Under the pieces are notes generated by a model. That model was not told where the DNA came from. It saw nothing but the letters and a program-made list of their open reading frames with translations, and searched no databases. Shown one piece after another: positions 36,780-47,238 of a stretch of 64,000 nt of DNA. The DNA comes from Datisca glomerata (lineage: Eukaryota; Streptophyta; Magnoliopsida; Cucurbitales; Datiscaceae): NCBI GenBank assembly GCA_003255025.1, contig QANY01002354.1:124001-188000 (forward strand), given 5' to 3'. The translations under genes were made by a program, and so were the position numbers. Position 1 is the first letter of the stretch. Every line of letters begins with the position of its first letter.

Positions 36780-39660
36780 TTAAGAACATGAGACAAAGCA
36801 TTATTTTAGGCACTCCTTTTTTATGCGTATTAATGTCTATACTGGAATTGAAACTTTAGGTATCCATACTGATATTAATAACAAAGATATAGTCTTTGAA
36901 TTTATAACTGCACCTTATACGAAAGAACTTGACCAGATTAAAAATCTTGTCCAGAATAAAGAAAAACAGATAAATTTTATCCAAAAAGAAATTCAATTTT
37001 TTATTATTGAACAGATAATTCAGCAACGTTCTATACTATAAAATTAAAATCATTTAAAAAGAATTTCAAACTAAAATTTGTAGTGATATTCCTAATGCTT
37101 TTTTAGATAGAAAGAAATATATTATTTCTCTTCCTTATAACCAAGATTTTGATGAGAAAAATATTCCTATAAAATCTAGACCCAGCCAGATGAAAAATAA
37201 ATATTTAAATCTTTATAAAGCAAAATTGAATCTCTTTTACAAAAGAGATTAATCAGACCAAGTCACACCCCTCGGAGTTGTACAGTATTTTATGTTAATA
37301 AAAATGCAGAAATAGAAAGAGGTGCACCTAGATTAGTAATTAACTATAAACCTCTAAATGATGCCTTACAATGGATTATGTATCACATATCGAATAAAAA
37401 AGATCTATTAGATAGATCACATGATTCTGTAGTTTTTTCAAAATTAGATCTTAAATCTGAATTTTGACAAATCCAAATCATTGAACATGATAGGTATAAA
37501 ACTGCCTTTACAATACCATTTGGCCATTATGAATGAAATATTTTACCCTTCGATGTAAAAAATGGTTATCTGAAATCCAGCATATCATGAATGATATTTT
37601 TAATCCTTATACTGAATTCATTATTTTGCTATATTGGTGATGTTCTTGTCTTCTCATCTTCAATTGACCATCATATTAAACATTTAAATATATTTAACAA
37701 TGTTAATTTCAGAAATGGATTAGTTCTTTCAGCCACAAAATTGAAACTTTTCCAAACAGAAGTCTGTTTCCTTGGACATAACATTTCGAATGGAACTATT
37801 ATTCCTATTAACAGAAGTATAGAGTTTGCTTCCAAATTTTCAGATGAAATTAAAGATAAAACTCAACTACAGAGATTTTTAGGCAGCCTTAATTATATAC
37901 AAGACTATTATCCGCAGCTATCCCAGGATGCTTCAATCCACTATACCAGGCTTAAAAAGAATCATTTACCTTAGTCAACAAAACATACCCTTGTAGTCAA
38001 GAAAATAAAAGAGAATGTAAAACAGTTATATTGTTTATCTTTACTAAACCCTAACTGGAAAAAGATTGTTGAAACTGACGCTTCTAATCAGGGATATGGT
38101 GAGATTCTTAAGCAACGTAATCCCAACAATCAGAAAGAGGAACTCCTTAGATTTACTTCCGGAGTTTAGGAATGACCAGCACTTAAATATCCAACTATAT
38201 AAACATGAATGTTTATCCATTGCTAAATGTGTTTTAAAATTCCAAGATGATCTTCTAAATCAGCATTTTTTAATTAGAGTTGATTGCTCTGCTGCAAAAT
38301 AAATATTTAAAAAGAGATGTACAAAACCTTGCTTCTAAACAGATATTTACTTCTTAGCAAAGTATTTTATCTTATTTGATTTTGATATTGAATATATCAA
38401 AGGTGAACATAACTATTTACCAGATTTCTTAACCCGTGAATATTTGTAGGGTTCATGACTAGCAAAGGCCGAGGCTGAGACCACAGAGACTGAGGCATAG
38501 GCAACTTCTACTCAACAGAATTCCCCAGTTTAAATAGTAAACCAGAAGCATCTTCTAGCCAAACATCTAAAGATGTACTTCTATTACCAGAAAAGTACAT
38601 TCTTAATAGTATTACAGAAGAGACAATTCTCTTCATGGAAACAGCATGTGATAAGTGGATGTCCGATCCATGGGAAATAAAGAAGCGATATTTATCCACT
38701 CAACAATTTCCCATTCACTTTGACCAGTACTGCTACATATATGAAGCTATTATGCTTGATACCGCAGCCATGGAGATTAAACATACTCTCCACGACCCTA
38801 ACAGAAATACTATCCCTCTGACTTACAGCAAGGCTACAATCCGCAATATTATGCCCATAAATCAATGGGGCATGCACCCGCATACTACCAGAGCACTGAA
38901 TATTTGTAATATTGAAACTAAATATAGTTATTGGGATTACATTGATTCATTTACCTATATATTTTACTATCAAAATCCAATACACAACCATACTTGGTTC
39001 ATCCACATATGCCCAGACGTCCTCCGAACCGAACTCCCAAACTGGTTCCTCGTTTGGTGGGGCAAATTTGGTATCACACTGGACACCCGACAAGAATCAG
39101 TATAAACCGTATTTAAAGAATGGCAAGCAACCTATTCTTTGTTACCAGTAAATTAGGACATTTCTATGTCCAAATCCATAATTCATTTTATCATCCGTTT
39201 TAGTATCCCCAGGATGTAGAAATGGGAATTAAAATGTGATTATCAGAATAAAATTCCTCGGCTTAAAAGTGTGTTCTACACCAAATGGGGGACAAGGGAA
39301 TGAATCCAAATCTATCAGAACTCATCAAGGCTATCCAAACCCACACACATGCCTGCTTTGATGCTATTCCAAAGGATTTTTCTTCCATAACAGAAAATCC
39401 ATTTATTACTGCTCAAACTGAATTAAAAAAGAAATTTTCTGAAATCACTGAAACATAATTAATTATCAAAACAATGGACTACATGAAAGAATAATTTCTT
39501 CAGTCCATCAGCCATGAAGATTCTTCCATGATATCAGTGAGCAGTAAAACCGAATCTGACCAAGATGAAAATAAATTAAACATCTTGGTTGGTAAAAGCC
39601 AAGAACCAGAATCAGTAGATTCAACTATTGCATATTTATGGGATTCTCTTACATGAATGA
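36780..39660 (+). pseudogene. Longest endogenous pararetrovirus segment: protease/RT/RNase H and downstream region
   Basis: Plus-strand order: region before RT (36823-37140), RT N-terminus (37300-37480), RT catalytic core (37590-37690), the QRFLGSLNYIQDYYP thumb block (37870-37920), RNase H (38040-38430: ETDASNQGYG, then YLPDFLTREYL), then the region after RNase H to about 39660. The RT active site reads YIGD instead of YIDD. At least ten stops or frame changes occur. The segment runs on into the promoter and leader copies, so it spans the end and restart of the circular viral map. Family assignment (Caulimoviridae) is firm from RT type and tRNA-Met site; genus is not. Confidence 0.85.
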
Positions 39661-39829
39661 TATAAGAAAAATTGAACAAGAAAAAAAGGGAAAAGGAAAA
39701 GTCTCATCCTTGTCTCCCACTCAACAAAAGTAAGGTCATGACAACATGATATGACAAGACACTACAAGAAATGCATATACAGGCAGATCTACTTTTATAA
39801 AGGAGATACTCATTATCAGAAAAAGACAA

Positions 39830-40030
39830 ATCTACTTTTCATAAAGTAGATTCCCACTCTGAAAAGGTGAATAAGTAAGGATAAACGACTCCAACTATCA
39901 AGGACACGCCACCTTATCTGTCTTTCTACTGTAACTATTTATTTTTATAATATAAAAGGGAAGCCTCACCCTTTGTTGATGGCAGATCTAAGTTTCCTCA
40001 GAAATTAGCTTACTTACTCTCTCTCTCTAA
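39830..40030 (+). promoter_or_regulatory. Pararetrovirus pregenome promoter (best copy)
   Basis: A TATA region (ATAATATAAAAGGGAAGCC near 39947) precedes CACCCTTTGTTGATGGCAGA and a CTCTCTCTC leader. Upstream are repeated TCTACTTTTxATAAAG motifs. Related copies lie at 29730, 35535 and 40685. Whether it is active is not known. Confidence 0.6.
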
Positions 40031-40479
40031 ATGTACTCTCTCTCTAATTAATAATATTTGAAGATTTGAAGCATTTCTTCTTCTTCCTCCACATTTCTCA
40101 TGCTCCTCCTCCTACGTATAGCCAACATATCTCCTATTGTAATCTGACTGTAAGTTTTTACATTTCTTGTTGATAATTTTACACTCTAGCTTTGTATTGG
40201 CTGGAAGGCCACCACCACCACCAAAATAATAGTTTACGAGACCATGTGTGTAGCAATTTAGAATTAATATAAATGCTAATATACCCTTTAATATCTGTAG
40301 ATTCATGCTAACTGTAGGAGCACTTAACAGGTAATCAATAAGATTGAAGGAGTACTTCATGTGTATTGGGTAAAATTGGAGAAACAACTAATATGTAACT
40401 AGTGGGATGTCACCCAAATCGCGTTGTGGTTAAGTCTGCGGAGCAGGTAGTGCGTTGGGACCATTGATCCACTCAAGTC

Positions 40480-40680
40480 GTTGACAGACGTGCTAGTTAC
40501 ATGTTAGTGAGCACATTGATCTCACCTGATCCATATGGTTCAACTCTCTCACTTATTGAGTGCGTGTTAGTCAGCCCCCACAATTGATATCGGAGCCATG
40601 AATATATTTTGGGTATATTAATGGTTATATTTCTTTTAAATTATGTATACATGGTCACAATAAATATAAATGCTTTTATA
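40480..40680 (+). promoter_or_regulatory. Viral leader with primer-binding-site-like sequence
   Basis: TTGATATCGGAGCCATG (40584-40600) is a mutated initiator Met tRNA complement. It is followed by the leader block ATATTAATGGTTATATTTC and ACATGGTCACAATAAAT, the block that precedes the movement-protein ATG at 30478. Confidence 0.6.
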
Positions 40681-40839
40681 CTATCTACTTTTATATTATA
40701 AAAGGGAAGCATCACCCTTTGTTGAGGGTAGTATGCAGGTGCATGCCCCATTGATTTATGGGCATAATTATCTCGCGGAAACCCAACGTACTGAAATCCT
40801 AAATTCCTGGAAGATTAATGTTGATCCTCTACTTAGGAC

Positions 40840-41035
40840 TGTATAAGGATTAAAAATCGGTATAAGGATTAAAAATGTCATTCATGGTATGCTAGAATTC
40901 AGATGTACCATTTTTTACACCGAAGGGTAAAACATTACATTCACGATGGCCAAATGGTACTGTAAATGCAGTTTTGTGACTGAAAGAACTGATCAATTTT
41001 TGATAATAACATTTTTAAATGTATTTAAATTAAAA
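40840..41035 (-). pseudogene. Terminal pararetrovirus RT fragment
   Basis: Minus-strand RT pieces matching 36240-36360 and 36115-36180, with internal deletion. This is the last viral homology before the hAT-like element. Confidence 0.6.
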
Positions 41036-42779
41036 GTTCATTAATATATGCATTATACTAGTTAAAAGCTCACGCTCTGCACGAGTTTCTATGCATGATT
41101 AGTTATGATCATAATTTTAGATTAGAAAAAATTAGAAAGATAGAGCAACTTAAATAACGTAAATATATAATACTGTCAAATATATTGTGTTTCATTATCA
41201 TTAGTACTAACTAGGGTTGAACAAATGTCATTGAGCCGAACTGAATTAAAAATGGCCGGTTTGGTCGGCTATTTAATACCTCACAGTTTGATTCGAGATT
41301 TCAGCCAAATCGAAGTTTTGGTTCGATAGTTTTCGAACCGAAACTTATATATCAAAACGACGTCGTTTTATACCCCTTTGCAATAACTCATCTAACAATA
41401 CACTGCCGTTTTGCCATCTACCATTGGTATATAAGCTGAAAAAATGGGATTAGGGCTCGTCTCCTCCGTTCCTCTTCGATCGAGCCTTCTCCTTTCACCT
41501 TCTTCGATCAAATCTGCTTCTCCTTTCTTCGATTCTCTTCTCCTTTCTTCAATCCTGCTTCTCCTTTCTCCTTCTTCCCTTCGATTCTACTTCTCCTTTC
41601 TCCTTCTTCCCTTCTGACTTCTCGCTTCTCCTTCTAAGTTTCTAGTTTATCCTTCCTCTCTTCTGCGTTTAGGATTTGATTCTGGGTCTGAGATGTCTTA
41701 AGCTTCGCTCAATCTGTGAAATGAGGGAAAATGGACGGTTGCTTTCTTGAACAGTTGGATCGATTTCGGTCCATACCATATCCAAAGATGCCTTCCTCTT
41801 GAAGTGAGAATGGGTAAGGGATCTGGTTTGTTCTAAGCTTCTCGACTTGGGAAATAGTGGAGTCTTTAGATACCCATTTTCTATACTCATTTTCATAGAT
41901 TGACGCGATGAAAATGTTATGAGAAAAGTTCCCCATTTTCTAATACTTGATGCAAAACTTGTGAGATATTGTGTTGAAAGTTTATTTAGATAGTTTATGT
42001 TTCTTCGTGTCATTTTCTTAAGTTAATTTGTTTAGGATTTTCAGTTGTCTATTACTACAAGCCTCAGTGATTTGGTGATTTTGTCTACTATGCTATTCTG
42101 ATACAAAACTAGTTACAAGCTCGATTGAGCTTTAATCTTCTTTATTGAGCTTTAATCTGGTGATCTTCTGGTTCGTTAATGAGGCGCTGCTGAACCATTT
42201 TCATAGAGATTTTTGCTGAACCATATCCCTAGAATTTTGAATTTACAGAAATATACCGCAAGAGTAATTTGTGGACTCTCTTCTCTAACCCTTGCTCACA
42301 TGCCATTCAATTTTTCTCTTCTGTCTCTCATTGCCATTCTCACACTGTCTCTTTTCATCTTCTATCTTCCATCTCTCTCTTATTTTTCTAGAAATTAATT
42401 TTCTTACAAATTCATTTTCATTTTTGATTTCTTCATGTTTTATTTGTTAGGATTTTAAATTTTTTTCAATTTTAAAAAAATTGATGTTGAAAGTTAAAAT
42501 TGTAATTTTATTTTTTAAATTTTGGTGGAAAATTAATGAGAATATTGACCGAAAATTGTTGAGTTTTGTTAATTTTAACTTTTATCCAGATTTGAGAGAG
42601 AGAAACCGTAGAGAGAGAATTGATTTTATTAATTTTAATGGATTTTGTTAATTTTATAGGTTTTGTTAATTTTGGTGAGTTTTGTTAATTTTGAGTACGA
42701 GTCTCATGATGGGTACACGAACATTCTTTAGCCATATTTTAGACTACATGATGGGTTCATTAGTATCGTGTAACCATTA

Positions 42780-43150
42780 TGTAGACTGCATGATGTGTAT
42801 ACGATCATCATGTAGCTATCGTGTAGGTTATACAATGCCTACACAATGTCCGTTTACCCATTGTGCAGTTTACACGATGCATCATGTAGCCGTCCTGTAG
42901 ACAGTTTTTGTAGTCATCGTGTCTACAAGATGGCTACCTACACAATGTCCGTTTACCTAACACGATGCATCATGTAGCCGTCTTGTAGACAGTTTGTGTA
43001 GTCATCATGTTTATAAGATGGCTACATGCACAGTTTATGTAGTCATCATGTTTACAAGATGGCTACATAATGCACAACTCATCTTGTAGGTATCGTGTAG
43101 CTTGATTATAAGGTCATCGTGCAACCTACACGATGGCTACACTGACATCG
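42780..43150 (+). repeat. Palindrome-rich direct repeat array
   Basis: A compound unit of about 98 bases containing ACACAATGTCCGTTTACC, CACGATGCATCATGTAGCC and GTAGTCATCATGTTTA recurs at 42841 and 42939, with shorter parts to 43150. A related array occurs in the other arm at 43980-44570. Confidence 0.7.
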
Positions 43151-43493
43151 TGTACATTATACATGTAATATATTTAATTTTGTATATTTATTTAAATATA
43201 AATAAATATGGAGGATGAGTGTTGAAGAAAAATGATTTGATGTATAAAGAAAGTATTGTGGGAAGAAATAAAAAAATTGTAAGTGGATGATGGGTCATAG
43301 GTAAACGATGGCTACATGATCCTCGTGTAGTCTACACGAAAGTTACATACTACTCGATGACTACACGATGATTATGTACTCATAGCTTAACATCCACTTT
43401 AATTTTCTTTATTCATTCCCCCTAATATCTTTTTTACACAATATCAAAACAAATGTCAAATCATTCTTCTTCAACACTCAACTTTCATATAAT

Positions 43494-43938
43494 AGCGTCT
43501 AGCCTCTGTTCTTCTTTAGATCCCTTGTTTCACTCCGATAGTATAGTATTATAAATCGAGTCAATGCAGAGGAAATGAATGCATTTTTTTACTATTAATA
43601 TTAAATAACCAATATCTTCTTGTCATTTCTCCCCACACCCCGTCTCTTTTTTTATTTTTTTCTTAAAAAAAAAGAGACGAGGTATCTTGAAATAGAAATA
43701 AATAATTGTTCCGATGGAACCTTATCTTCTACCTCTACCGGGGATTGGCCGTTGATACACGATCCAAGCCATTCATTTTTTTCTATTCGTTATTATCTTT
43801 ATTATTACCAAATCAAATTACCGCAGCTAGTTAATAGGATGAATCTGCTCTTAGGAATCATTAAATCCTAGAAATGATTGTTCTGATGTATCATTTAAAT
43901 TCTTTGAAATGCAAAAATCAAATAATTCTCTGTTTTAT
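43494..43938. other. Plastid-like DNA inserted in one foldback arm
   Basis: This block is absent from the left arm. Its texture (CTACCTCTACCGGGGATTGG, GATACACGATCCAAGCC, a CGTCTCTTTTTTT / AAAAAAAGAGACG hairpin at 43640-43681) resembles plant plastid intergenic DNA. I could not name the plastid interval, so this is recognition by style rather than by alignment. Confidence 0.45.
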
Positions 43939-45099
43939 TAATATTTAAATAAATATATAAAATTAAATATATTACATGTGTAGTGAACACGATGACTACA
44001 CTACGATCGTGTAGTCATCATGTACACTATTAATAAAACCTACCAAATTATTACAAGATAAAATAATTAATAATAAAAAATTTAAAAAATATTTATCTTA
44101 TAGATAGGTACATAGACATCATGTAGTTTACATGATGGTTTCACAATATCAGTGGACCTATCATGTAGTTTATAAGATAGTTACATGATGTCAGTGTACT
44201 CATCATGTAGTTTACATGATGACTACACGGATATCATGTAGACTATGCGACGGTACACGAGCATCGTGCAACCATTTTATAGACTACACAACGGGTACAC
44301 ATGTATCGTGTAACCATCATGTTAGTTACACCATGGGTATACAGACATCATGTAGTTTTAAATATTTAATTATATTTATTAAATATTAACATTCATTTTT
44401 ATTACAAGATAAAATAATTAATAATCAAATCTAAAAAAAATATTATCTTATATATGTGTACATGGGCATCATGTAGTCTACACTATTCCGTGTAGTCATC
44501 ATATAGACTACACAATAGGTATACGGATATCGTATAGACTACACGATGAGTACACGAGCGTCGTGTATCCTCTATCTCTCGATGTTCTCTCTCTTTCTCA
44601 ATGTTCTTTTTCTCTTTCTACGTTCTCTCTAAAAGTTAACAAAATCCACAAAAATTAACAAAACCTATAAAAATTAACAAAACTCATTAGAATTAAGAGA
44701 TGTTAACAAAACCCACAAAAAATAATAAAACTCATTAAAATTAACAAAACTCATTAAAATTAACAAAACTCATTCTCTCTTTACATACTTTCTTTTTCTA
44801 CCATTTTTGTTGTGTTTATTTGTTGTTTTATGTGACTTTTATTATTTTCCAATAAAAGACACAAAGATTCATCCTATTATAGATTATGTTGAAGAAGATT
44901 TTCGAGAAAATAAATTTCTAGGTAAAATGGGTTTATGGGGAAAAATAGGAGAGACAAATGAAGATGGAAGATGAAGAAAGAGTGTGGGCAGGGTTTTGGT
45001 AAGATGGGCAATGAGGGAAAAGAAAAGAGAAAAAAGTGAAAGGAGATGGATCAAGGGTTAGGGCATGCACAAATTTTCTCCAGGCAATGCTCTCTCTTT

Positions 45100-45490
45100 A
45101 TTCTCTTGGGGGACAAGGAAACATCCAGGTACTTTATTATAGGAAAAGTACCTTTTTTGATTCCTCTTCAATGATCTGAAATTTCTGCTAGGAGCTCTGT
45201 TCTAGAATAAGCATGACGCAAGCCTCCGTCTATGTATCGACTATCGGGCCCATAACAACACTCAAAATAAAAAAAGAGCCCGTGCCACTCATCGCGGACT
45301 TTTTGACTCATTGCCTTCTTGCCTTCCTAACTCTAGCGCTAGCAGCACCAACTGAACGAACCAACTCCTTCTGAAAGGACTTTGCCGTTCATTATGAAAG
45401 GAATCCGAAGGTCACTCTACAACCTTCACAGGGAGGACACGCAGAGGCCGATCCTCATCACTTGCGACCTCGAAAGGATAGAAGGTCTTA
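45100..45490. other. Mitochondrion-like DNA segment
   Basis: A sharply GC-richer block (for example TATCGACTATCGGGCCCATA and CTAGCGCTAGCAGCACC) between AT-rich flanks, with the even composition of plant mitochondrial non-coding DNA. No gene was identified in it. Confidence 0.4.
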
Positions 45491-46082
45491 GGCAGAAAGA
45501 ATTCGCCACAAATTAGTGATTGAGTATAATTTTACAAAATCACTTTCCTAGGGATATAGTTAAGCAAAAAACCTCAGTTCATATGAGTTCTACGGTTCGG
45601 TTCAATAAATAACCGAATCAAAAATTTCAATTCGGTTCGATTTTTCATCAAATAACTGAAAGTTTCAGTTCAGTTCATATGAGTTTTATGGTTCGATTCG
45701 ATATACTAACCAGTATTACTGAAGACATGATCCATGCTTGACTTGAACATATATAACATTCAAAGGGAGAGTCAAACGAACAAAAAAATTTAGTTGTCCC
45801 TTCAATTAATAAAATACTCGCCTCTTTGACTCAATCAAGTGTTAGAATCAGCATTGAAATATATATATGAAAGGTGATTCATAATATATATGTAGGTATG
45901 TTCCTCCAATTTCAAATGTCATTCGACCTCAATCCTTTAAGTTGTTGGGTTGCTAGTGATCATTAGTCATATATAACAAAACTTATTTATAAGTGAATGA
46001 TTACACTCAGTAACTATAAAAACTAAAATTTTATTGGCCATAGCTTCATAGTTTTTCCATTACATGCATATTAATAAAGTCC

Positions 46083-46091
46083 CTATAAATA
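46083..46091 (+). promoter_or_regulatory. TATA box of R3
   Basis: CTATAAATA 50 bases before the ATG at 46141. The duplicate copy upstream of R4 reads CCAATAAATA and the one upstream of R1 is GTAAATAGA, so only R3 keeps a good box. Confidence 0.65.
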
Positions 46092-46140
46092 TTATTAAGG
46101 TAAGTAGAACATGAATTCCAATTGTAAGTGGAGAAATTAA

Positions 46141-47238
46141 ATGAGATCCATGAGTAAGAAAATCTTAGTTGTTTTCCTCCTTTTGATGGTCTCTTTTTCG
46201 GTGGAGAGTCATCGTAAGCAGTTACACCATTTCAAACTTTGGCTCGTCTGGCCTAATAGCTTTTGCAACACCAACTATAGTGCTTGCAAAAAACCAATTC
46301 CGCAAGAGTTTAAAGTTGGTCACTTGTTGCCATTCACCGCTAATCACTTACCTACTCAGCTTTCTCATCCTAATCACAGCTTCACTGAAGCAGAGGTAAG
46401 ACGTGGAGAAAAGTTACACATTTACCTATTTCCATAAGAACAATATCTATCTTTACACTACAAGAAATCACCCTATTACAACATTAATTTTGATCTATCA
46501 CCCCAGTTTCTAACTGCCGTGATATCATATAGTGGCGGTTAAAAAAATATGATTATATAAGTATATTGCGCGATTTTTCTTTCTTTGTTCTATGATCAAT
46601 CTTATATTTTTGTTCTAGCCACTTTGTAACTTATTCATGTTTTATTATAGCTAAGGCAATGGAGTTTCTCTCGGAGTCTATCATCTGTTTGGCCAAACCT
46701 TCTACATGGGGAAAATGATATTGATTTATGGGAGTGGGAGTGGAGACTACATGGACGAGAGAGTGGCATGAGCCCCCAACTGTACTTTCTTTTGGCTGTG
46801 AAATATGCAATCGAGTATCAAGATCTTTATGATTTATTGGTAAAATCAGGTATTTATTGCATGTGTCAGATTTTATCCTTACTATACATCATCAAAACTT
46901 ATTTTATCCTCCAAGCACTAGAAAACACTTATCTTTCAAACACTTCACGCATTAAATAATTTGATATATGTTTAGGTGTTACTCCTTCTGATGATGCTTA
47001 TCAACAATATGTTCTACAACATGAGCTAGTGCAAATAGTGGGGGCTATCCCAAATCTTAGATGCACCAAATACCGAAGTGTTGATCAACTCACAAACATT
47101 TGTATCTGCATTGATTTGCATGGTGTGCCTTTCAACTGTCCGAAGTCATTTTCTAACTGTGGGAAACAAAAGGCATCCATCTTATTTCCTACAGAAAAGA
47201 CTGTATTAATGTCACGGTATATCTTAATAACTCACTGA
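46141..47238 (+). CDS. R3: intact S-lineage RNase T2-like secreted protein, active-site His displaced
   Basis: Exons 46141-46395, 46651-46849 and 46976-47238 have GT-AG introns (GAG/GTAAGA...TTATAG; CAG/GTATTT...TTTAG) and join in frame to 238 residues, the usual T2 length. Residues 1-23 form a signal peptide. FKLWLVWPNSFC (31-42) is the C1-like block. Residues 57-64 read FKVGHLLP where active T2 enzymes have F(T)(I/V)HGLWP: the catalytic His position is Gly and His is one place later. Exon 2 has SVWPNL and WEWEWRLHGRE (112-122): Glu115 and His119 of the second site remain, but the Lys and the Thr-Cys of KHGTC are lost. PNLRC (177-181), NICIC (192-196) and NCP (205-207) keep the C-terminal Cys pattern. 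Sequons are at Asn45 and Asn78. The intron 1 position is the one typical of S-RNases. RNase-related proteins lacking a catalytic His are known in plants, so it may bind RNA or store nitrogen rather than cleave. A start at the second ATG (46150) is possible. Confidence 0.88.
46456..46560 (+). repeat. CACTA-end-like relic in R3 intron 1
   Basis: CACTACAAGAAATCACC followed by a GTGGCGGTTA motif looks like one end of a CACTA element. The same relic is in R4 intron 1 (62283-62350), so it predates the duplication. Confidence 0.5.

Larger units (their letters stand above)
42225..45085. repeat. 2.9-kb foldback structure with about 1-kb inverted arms
   Basis: The left arm (42225-43310) matches the reverse complement of the right arm (43380-45085). 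Paired blocks include AACCC then CTCATTGCC; TCTAGAAATT/ACCTAGAAATTT; repeats of GTTTTGTTAATTTT; ACATGTAATATATTTAATTTT; and GAGTGTTGAAGAA then ATGATTTGA. The centre is near 43345. The right arm holds an extra 445-base insert. The arms are packed with short CATCGTGTAG/CTACACGATG palindromes. No coding sequence is supported. Confidence 0.8.
41212..45702. mobile_element. Probable hAT-like element enclosing a foldback and organelle-like DNA
   Basis: Both ends carry GGTTCG / CGAACC subterminal repeats like those of the element at 26091. Flanking 8-base sequences GTACTAAC (41204-41211) and ATACTAAC (45703-45710) match in 7 of 8. The left end (TAGGGTTGAACAAATG) resembles a hAT terminus but the right end does not mirror it well, so the right border may be eroded. 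A CT-rich segment (41450-41650) follows the left end. Confidence 0.45.

Noticed and set aside
39760..39775. CACTACAAGAAAT near the viral promoter as a CACTA end
   Set aside because: No partner end or target duplication was found nearby; probably chance or an unrelated relic.
42780..44570. CRISPR-like regular repeats
   Set aside because: Units are palindromic, variable in spacing and without unique spacers; this is plant nuclear DNA with a foldback structure.
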